NCBI GenBank assembly: GCA_015067435.1
Contig: SVMM01000002.1
Coordinates: 202,979 to 266,978 of the forward strand
Direction of reading: 5' to 3'
DNA length: 64,000 nucleotides
DNA from: Oscillospiraceae bacterium
Lineage (GTDB): Bacteria; Bacillota; Clostridia; Oscillospirales; Oscillospiraceae
Shown here: piece after piece, positions 59,076 through 64,000 of the stretch
Position numbering within the stretch: the first letter of the stretch is position 1
Layout of the letters: every line of letters begins with the position of its first letter
The notes under the pieces: model-generated
Databases searched by the model: none
Seen by the model: the letters and a program-made list of their open reading frames with translations, nothing else
What the model was told of the DNA's origin: nothing
Made by a program: the position numbers and the translations under genes

Positions 59076-60142
59076 CAGCCGTTCAGAGAAGCGACGGCCG
59101 CCTGCGCGTGCGCGACATAGAGCTGCTGGATCGCCTCGACGCCGCCCAGCCCCTCGACGACGCACTCCACCTTGAAGCCCGCGGCCTCGAAGATGCTCTT
59201 CCAGCTGTCCTCCTCGTCGCCTGCCATGTCGTTGTTGGCGTGGTCGCCCGCAACGACCATCAGCGGGCGCAGCACGACGCGCTTGTAGCCGCCCGCCTGC
59301 GCCGCGGCGAGCACGTCCTCAACGCTCGGCTCCGCCTCGACGGTGCCGATGTAGTAGTTCGCCTCGCCCTTGCCGGCGAGCACGCCCTGCATCTTCTCAT
59401 AGACGCCGTTGGACGCCGCCTCGGTGCCGTGGCCCATGAAGCTGATCGCGGTCTCGCCGTCGTCATACTGCTTCGTCGCAGCGACGATGGCATCCGCCAC
59501 CGCGGAGAAGTCGTCGTCCGTGGTCAGCAGCGGCGCGCCGATGGCGATGTGCTCGAAGGCGTCGGAATAGCCGGCGAGCTCCTCGACGAGGTCGTTGTAC
59601 TCAAAGCCGTTCATCAGGTGCGTCGGCTGCACGACGAGCGTCTTGACGCCGTTGGCGACCGCGCGGTCGAGCGCCTCGGTCACGTTGTCGATGACCTCGC
59701 CGTCGCGGGACTTGACGTGGTCGATGATGATCTGACTGGTGAACGCGCGGCGCACGCTCCAGTCAGGGAACGCCTTCTCCAGCGCGTTTTCGACCGCGCC
59801 GATGGTCAGGCGGCGGCTGTCGTTGAAACTGGTGCCGAAGCTCACCACCAGCAGCTCCTTTTCCCCAATGTCGTCCTGATTGCGGGGGTTGTCCAGCGAG
59901 GCGTCGCCCGTCGTGTAATCCTCCTCTTCCTCCGGCTCCTGCGCGGGCTCGGCGGGCTGGGCCGGTTCAGCAGGCTGCGCGGGCTGCGCGGGTTCGGCGC
60001 TCTGCGCAGGCTGGGCGGGCGCCGCGGGTTGGGCGGCGGGCGTCTCCGTCTGCGGCGTCGCGGCGCCTCCGGCGCATCCGGCGAGCATCACGAGCACCAG
60101 CGTAAGGGCGGTGAGGCAAAACAAACCTTTTTTCATTTTCAT
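59075..60142 (-). CDS. Extracytoplasmic CbiK-type chelatase lipoprotein
   Basis: A 355-residue CbiK (class II chelatase) with a lipoprotein signal, MKMKKGLFCLTALTLVLVMLAGC, and an Ala/Pro/Gln/Glu stalk to about residue 75. The chelatase domain spans about 90-355: LLVVSFGTSFNDSR (about 95), VQPTHLMNGFEYNDL (about 172), metal ligand His in ISFMGHGTEA (about 236), YYIGTVEAEPSVEDV (about 266) and VVAGDHANNDMAGDEEDSW (about 297). Cytosolic CbiK inserts cobalt into sirohydrochlorin; a periplasmic form is known in Desulfovibrio. Its outside location means a tetrapyrrole would be metallated or demetallated there. First gene of the operon. Confidence 0.88.
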   Translation of the reverse strand: MKMKKGLFCLTALTLVLVMLAGCAGGAATPQTETPAAQPAAPAQPAQSAEPAQPAQPAEPAQPAEPAQEPEEEEDYTTGDASLDNPRNQDDIGEKELLVVSFGTSFNDSRRLTIGAVENALEKAFPDWSVRRAFTSQIIIDHVKSRDGEVIDNVTEALDRAVANGVKTLVVQPTHLMNGFEYNDLVEELAGYSDAFEHIAIGAPLLTTDDDFSAVADAIVAATKQYDDGETAISFMGHGTEAASNGVYEKMQGVLAGKGEANYYIGTVEAEPSVEDVLAAAQAGGYKRVVLRPLMVVAGDHANNDMAGDEEDSWKSIFEAAGFKVECVVEGLGGVEAIQQLYVAHAQAAVASLNG

Positions 60143-60202
60143 CTTCTGTTACTTCCTTTCCGAAATATACCGCAACGTGCGGCGAAACCATTGAATCCGG
60201 AC

Positions 60203-60234
60203 AAAAAACACCCGCTCACCTGCCGGCAAGCGGG
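60203..60234 (-). terminator. Riboswitch-linked intrinsic terminator
   Basis: Minus strand: CCCGCT ... AGCGGG (60229-60234 with 60211-60216) followed by a six-T run (60203-60208), between the riboswitch and the cbiK ATG. It is the expected expression platform for shutting the operon off when cobalamin binds. Confidence 0.8.
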
Positions 60235-60239
60235 GCAAA

Positions 60240-60430
60240 CGCGCACCAAAGCCGAGCCGATCCATCGGCTCAGCCAGACGTGCGTTTTCCGGTTCCGGCA
60301 GAAACGCTGACAGCTTTCGGGTACTCTGACTCATCCGCCGCGGACCAAACGGTGCCGCGCGGCATCACAGTGACCGACTCGCGGGGCTTTTCACCCACAT
60401 TCCCCCTGCCGCCCGAAGCGGCGAAAGACT
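60240..60430 (-). ncRNA. Cobalamin riboswitch
   Basis: On the minus strand the AdoCbl aptamer landmarks occur in order: GGGGGAATGTGGGTGAAAAG (near 60400), the B12 box variant GGTCACTGTGATG (near 60370), then GATGAGTCAGAGTACCCG (near 60325). A further stem-loop (GAGCCGATCCATCGGCTC, about 60253-60270) and then the terminator follow. Length and order match the family; end points are approximate. It should repress the whole downstream cobalamin uptake and synthesis operon. Confidence 0.9.
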
Positions 60431-60452
60431 GCTCGATTCAATTGTCATACGT

Positions 60453-60481
60453 TTTATATCATATCCCCCGACAAAATTCAA
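60453..60481 (-). promoter_or_regulatory. Promoter of the cobalamin operon
   Basis: Minus-strand TTGAAT (60476-60481), 17 nt, TATAAA (60453-60458), starting transcription just before the riboswitch. The 60143-60568 gap thus holds this promoter, the riboswitch, its terminator and the divergent symporter promoter. Confidence 0.7.
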
Positions 60482-60492
60482 GCAAAAAACTC

Positions 60493-60520
60493 TTGACTTT
60501 ATCGATTTTATGTGTTAAAG
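60493..60520 (+). promoter_or_regulatory. Promoter of the symporter gene
   Basis: TTGACT (60493-60498), about 16 nt, TTAAAG (60515-60520), about 48 nt before ATG 60569. It is back to back with the cobalamin operon promoter. Confidence 0.5.
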
Positions 60521-60568
60521 TTCAGAACATCAAAGCGGTGAAGCCGCAGGAAAGAGAGATGGTTTCAT

Positions 60569-62113
60569 ATGGTTATCAAGGTACTCATGCTCGTGGTGTT
60601 CTTCGGCGTTATGGTCGGCATCGGCCTGTACTGCCGCCGCAACGCCACCGACGTCAACGGTTTCGTGCTCGGCGGGCGCAACGTCGGCCCATGGCTGACG
60701 GCTTTTGCCTACGGCACTTCATATTTTTCGGCGGTCATCTTCGTCGGCTACGCCGGACAGTTCGGCTGGAAGTACGGCATTGCCGCCACGTGGGTCGGCA
60801 TCGGGAATGCACTGATCGGCTCGCTGCTGGCGTGGGCGGTGCTCGGCCGCCGCACCCGCATCATGACCCAGCACCTCGCGAGCGCGACCATGCCGGAGTT
60901 CTTCGGCAGGCGCTTCGGCAGCAAGCAGCTCAAGCTGGCGGCGTCCGTGGTCATCTTCATCTTCCTGATCCCCTACACCGCGAGCCTGTACAACGGCCTC
61001 AGCCGCCTGTTTGCGATGGCGTTCAACGTGGATTACGCCGTGTGCGTCATCGTCATGGCGATCCTGACCGGCATTTACGTGATCGCGGGCGGCTACATGG
61101 CGACCGCCATCAACGACTTCATCCAGGGTCTGATCATGATCGGCGGCATCATCGCGGTCATCGCCGCGGTGCTGAACTCGCAGGGCGGCTTTCTCGCTGC
61201 GCTCAAGGGTCTTGCCGAGGTCAGCGACCCCGAGGTCTCCGCGATGCCCGGCGCGTTCAACTCCTTCTTCGGGCCTGATCCGCTCAACCTGCTCGGCGTC
61301 GTGATCCTCACCTCGCTCGGCACATGGGGTCTGCCGCAGATGGTGCAGAAGTTCTACGCCATCAAGAGCGAGAGCCAAATCACCAAGGGCATGGTCATCT
61401 CGACCGTGTTCGCGTTCATCGTCGCGGGCGGCTGCTACTTCCTCGGCGGCTTCGGACGGCTGTTCTCCGACCGCATCAACGTCGCGGCGGACGGCTTCGA
61501 CGCCATCATTCCGGCGATGCTTTCGGGTCTGCCCGACATCCTGATCGCGGTTGTGGTCATCCTCGTGCTCTCCGCCTCCATGTCCACGCTCTCGTCGCTG
61601 GTGCTGGCGTCCAGTTCGACGCTGACGCTCGACTTCCTCAAGGACAACGTGATCCACGACATGGACGAGAAGAAGCAGGTCACAGTCATGCGCGTGCTGA
61701 TCGTCGTGTTCATCGCGATCTCCGTCGTGCTCGCCATCGTGCAGTACCGTTCCAGCGTCACGTTTATCGCGCAGCTGATGGGCGTCAGCTGGGGCGCTCT
61801 GGCGGGCGCGTTCCTCGCGCCGTTCCTCTACGGCCTGTACTGGAAGCGCACGACAAGCGCTGCCTGCTGGGCAAGCTTCCTGTTCTCCTGCGTGGTGATG
61901 GTGCTCAACATCTTCGTGCGCTCCTCCTTCCCCGCGCTGCTGCGCTCCCCCATCAATGCCGGCGCGTTCTGCATGCTCGCCGGACTGGTGCTGGTGCCGC
62001 TCGTCAGCTCCTTCACCGCGCCGCCGGACAAGAAGCTGGTGGATGACGCGTTCTCCTGCTACGACCGCAAAGTCACCGTGCGCCAGAGCGAGGCGCTGGG
62101 CGATGAGGCGTAA
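60569..62113 (+). CDS. Sodium:solute symporter family protein
   Basis: A 514-residue SSS-family carrier with about 13 membrane spans. Landmarks: FVLGGRNVGPWLTAFAYGTSYFSAVIFVGYAG (about 31-62, in parts), AIFVIAGGYMATAINDFIQG-like region YVIAGGYMATAINDFIQGLIM (about 170, in parts), LTSLGTWGLPQMVQKFYA (about 250), and the sodium-site helix VILVLSASMSTLSSLVLASSS (about 332, in parts). The solute (proline, pantothenate, a carboxylate or other) cannot be read from sequence. It is divergent from the cobalamin operon and alone. Confidence 0.9.
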   Translation: MVIKVLMLVVFFGVMVGIGLYCRRNATDVNGFVLGGRNVGPWLTAFAYGTSYFSAVIFVGYAGQFGWKYGIAATWVGIGNALIGSLLAWAVLGRRTRIMTQHLASATMPEFFGRRFGSKQLKLAASVVIFIFLIPYTASLYNGLSRLFAMAFNVDYAVCVIVMAILTGIYVIAGGYMATAINDFIQGLIMIGGIIAVIAAVLNSQGGFLAALKGLAEVSDPEVSAMPGAFNSFFGPDPLNLLGVVILTSLGTWGLPQMVQKFYAIKSESQITKGMVISTVFAFIVAGGCYFLGGFGRLFSDRINVAADGFDAIIPAMLSGLPDILIAVVVILVLSASMSTLSSLVLASSSTLTLDFLKDNVIHDMDEKKQVTVMRVLIVVFIAISVVLAIVQYRSSVTFIAQLMGVSWGALAGAFLAPFLYGLYWKRTTSAACWASFLFSCVVMVLNIFVRSSFPALLRSPINAGAFCMLAGLVLVPLVSSFTAPPDKKLVDDAFSCYDRKVTVRQSEALGDEA

Positions 62114-62123
62114 ACAACCGCAT

Positions 62124-62162
62124 AAAAGAATGGCGCGGGAGCGATCCCACGCCATTCTTTTA
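62124..62162. terminator. Bidirectional terminator
   Basis: A 12-bp perfect stem (62124-62135 with 62150-62161), plus an inner GGGA/TCCC stem, lies between the convergent symporter and EAL-domain genes. Confidence 0.85.
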
Positions 62163-62173
62163 TTGGTTTGACG

Positions 62174-64000
62174 TCACAGCTCGAAGCCGCTGGTATCGAT
62201 GTTCTTCTCGTCGCCGATCAGCTTTTCAAAGTCCGGCACGGGCATGGGCTTGTAGAAGTGGTAGCCCTGCACGTAGCGGCAGCCGAGCTCCTTGATGAAC
62301 TCCGTCTCCTTCTCGGTCTCCACGCCCTCGACGATGATGGGCGCTTCCAGGCTCTTTGCCATGTTGACGATGGACTCCAGAATCTGTACGCCCTTGCGGT
62401 CGTCGCTGTTCATACGCAGGAACTTGGCGTCCAGCTTGATGATGTCGACGTTCAGGCTGCGCAGCATGTTGAGCGACGAGTAGCCGCTGCCGAAGTCGTC
62501 CATCAGCACGATGAATCCCTTCTCGCGCAGCCGCTTCACGGTGTCCGCCACCGCGCCGTCGCCGACGTAGGCGGATTCGGTGATCTCGATCTTGATCGTC
62601 TCCACCGGCAGCTTGTACTTCCAGACCAGCAGGTCGAAGAACGCCGGCACATCGATGGTGAAAATGTCGATCTGCGAGACGTTGACGGAGATGGGCAGCG
62701 GCGTATGGCCGCCGTCGATCCACGCTCTCTGCCACGCGCAGACCTCCTCCCAGACGAACTGGTCGAGGTCGGAAACGAAGCCGTACTGCTCCAGCACGGG
62801 GACGAAGACGCCCGGCGGCACCATCGACCCGTCCTCCTTCTTCCAGCGCACCAGAGACTCCGCGCCGACGACCTTGCCGCCTTCCAGCTCGCATTGCGGC
62901 TGGAGCTGGATGAACAGCTCGTGATCCTTCAGCGCCTTCTGGAAGTCGGAGAGAATCTGGTAATCCTGCTCCGTCTTCTTGTACATAGCCTCCTCGAAGA
63001 TTCGGATGCGGTGGTGGTAATCCTCCTTCGCGTGCTGCGCCGCCTGTGCCGCGCGGTCAAACAGCTCCTCCACGGAGGCCTCGCCGTCCGCCATGCAGAT
63101 GCCGAATGCGGGCAGGAAGCCCATGGATGTGCCGTGCTCCATGACGAGCTCGTGGATGTTGTCAAACAGGTGCTTCATGCCCTTTTCGCTGTAGGGCGCG
63201 ATGAACGCGAAGTCGTCCTGTCCCAGATAACCGGCAAGGCCGCCGGTGTTCTTCTCCGCCTCGACCAGACGCGCGCCGATCGACGCAAGCAGCTCGTCGC
63301 CCGCCTCTCTGCCGTACCACTCGTTGAACAGCTTGAAGTGCTCCAGATCGATGGCGTGCACGCACCAGCCCTCGGGGTGCTCGCGCAGCAGCTCCTTGCC
63401 GCGGTTGTAGAACGCCGCCGCCTTGTAGAGGCCCGTCAGCTCGTTTCTGGAGTTCTCCGCGCCGCCGCCGCTCACGTCCACGATCAGGTGCCGGGTGTCG
63501 CCCGCCGCGCGGGTTGCCTTCAGACTGCAATAGAGCGGCTCGCCGTCCATTTGCAGGCGGTAGCTCAGCGTAAACTCGCCCTGCTCGTCAACCGTCCGCA
63601 GGATGTTCTCCTTCGTGAACGCCTTGAAGAACTCGTCGTGGTCTTCCTCGCAGATCATGCTCAGCGCGTTTTCGCGGCTCGCATTGAAGAAGTCCTGCCC
63701 CTGCATCTCCTCCGACGCATCGTTCATATCCGTGCTGGAGTTGTAGGTGGCGTACCAGTCCGTGTTCAGATCGACGTAGTAGATCGCGGAGTAATTTTCG
63801 GAGAACGCGTGCGCCATGTGCGCATAGAGGGCGTTGGCGCTGAGGAGCTTTTCATAAGCCGCCTGCGCCTCCTCGGTCTCCTTCCTCGCGAGCGTCACCT
63901 CGGTGTAGTCAAGGCGCATGGCAAGCGTGCACAGCCGGCCGGTGGCGTTGTCCGTGAACTTGAGCTTGGTCGTCTGGAACTCGCGCGGATTGCCCTGGGC
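62174..64000 (-). CDS. PAS / degenerate GGDEF / EAL signalling protein (5' end beyond window)
   Basis: The frame is open to the window edge: codons before the ATG at 63919 read PREFQTTKLKFTDNATGRL, the tail of an earlier PAS-like domain, so the true start lies outside. After a helical linker comes a PAS-like domain (about 35-155 from that ATG) and a GGDEF fold (about 157-320) whose active site reads YLGQDDF instead of GGDEF, so cyclase activity is unlikely. The EAL domain (about 325-575) keeps AESLVRW, SVNVSQIDI, IEITES, LMDDFGSGYSS, KLDAKFLR and EGVETEKE, so it probably hydrolyses cyclic di-GMP. No membrane span is visible. Confidence 0.88.
   Translation of the reverse strand, partial: AQGNPREFQTTKLKFTDNATGRLCTLAMRLDYTEVTLARKETEEAQAAYEKLLSANALYAHMAHAFSENYSAIYYVDLNTDWYATYNSSTDMNDASEEMQGQDFFNASRENALSMICEEDHDEFFKAFTKENILRTVDEQGEFTLSYRLQMDGEPLYCSLKATRAAGDTRHLIVDVSGGGAENSRNELTGLYKAAAFYNRGKELLREHPEGWCVHAIDLEHFKLFNEWYGREAGDELLASIGARLVEAEKNTGGLAGYLGQDDFAFIAPYSEKGMKHLFDNIHELVMEHGTSMGFLPAFGICMADGEASVEELFDRAAQAAQHAKEDYHHRIRIFEEAMYKKTEQDYQILSDFQKALKDHELFIQLQPQCELEGGKVVGAESLVRWKKEDGSMVPPGVFVPVLEQYGFVSDLDQFVWEEVCAWQRAWIDGGHTPLPISVNVSQIDIFTIDVPAFFDLLVWKYKLPVETIKIEITESAYVGDGAVADTVKRLREKGFIVLMDDFGSGYSSLNMLRSLNVDIIKLDAKFLRMNSDDRKGVQILESIVNMAKSLEAPIIVEGVETEKETEFIKELGCRYVQGYHFYKPMPVPDFEKLIGDEKNIDTSGFEL

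Noticed and set aside
63919..64000. ATG at 63919 as the true start of the EAL-domain gene
   Set aside because: The frame stays open to the edge, and the extra codons read like the end of a PAS domain; there is no ribosome site before that ATG.
1..64000. Mobile elements, prophage, tRNA or rRNA genes
   Set aside because: No transposase, integrase, terminal repeats or structural RNA were seen, and intergenic gaps are short and accounted for.

Overview
The window is a 64 kb piece of a GC-rich Firmicutes chromosome. It most resembles a butyrate-type, spore-forming gut anaerobe of the Oscillospiraceae / Clostridial cluster IV group. That assignment is inferred from gene content and not from a marker gene. 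Supporting features are the electron-bifurcating NfnAB pair, a crotonase / 3-hydroxybutyryl-CoA dehydrogenase pair, nickel-insertion genes for CO dehydrogenase, a YtvI-like sporulation protein, a GerS-like lipoprotein beside alanine racemase, AGGAGG-type ribosome binding sites, and no outer-membrane genes. I see no rRNA or tRNA genes, insertion sequences, prophage or CRISPR arrays.

Layout. 1-3.6 kb (minus): cooC, a His-rich metal protein and cooT, then nfnA and nfnB (nfnB runs off the left edge). 3.8-11 kb: a short aspartate kinase, a repeat-rich secreted protein with a stalk domain, an ACT regulator, a YtvI-like membrane protein and a Na/Pi cotransporter. 11.2-14.6 kb: murI, trmB, crt and hbd. 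14.7-20.2 kb: an envelope protein, mazF, alr, a GerS-like lipoprotein, a DtxR/MntR-type regulator, a pyruvate-kinase-like protein and metF. 20.2-29.9 kb: two MATE exporters flanking a membrane carboxylesterase, a DHH phosphoesterase, an SLH-anchored GH5 glycosidase, then (plus strand) free-Met-sulfoxide reductase and an ABC exporter. 30-35.3 kb: proC, Fe-alcohol dehydrogenase, a TIGR00266 protein, mtnA and deoD, then a sugar acetyltransferase. 35.3-39.1 kb: an mgl-type galactose ABC importer. 39.4-40.5 kb: a membrane diguanylate cyclase.

40.6-60.5 kb is the centrepiece: one minus-strand cobalamin operon of about 20 genes, started by a sigma-70 promoter, a cobalamin riboswitch and an intrinsic terminator. 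Most genes overlap by 4 nt. It opens with an uptake block: a lipoprotein-anchored CbiK chelatase, a lipoprotein with two NEAT-like repeats, a BtuF/FecB-like binding lipoprotein and a FecCD permease. The ATPase of this importer is fused in frame to the biosynthetic methyltransferase CbiD. Then follow cbiF, G, H, J, the ET fusion, A, cobT, U, S, a minimal cobU paralogue, cobC, cbiB, cobD, cbiP and cbiC. CbiL (C20 methyltransferase) and a corrinoid adenosyltransferase are not in the window. I infer that the uptake block may handle a tetrapyrrole or corrinoid outside the membrane and feed it to the pathway; this is the most interesting system here.

60.6-64 kb: a sodium:solute symporter (plus), and a PAS / degenerate GGDEF / EAL protein (minus) whose reading frame is still open at the right edge, so its N-terminus lies outside the window.
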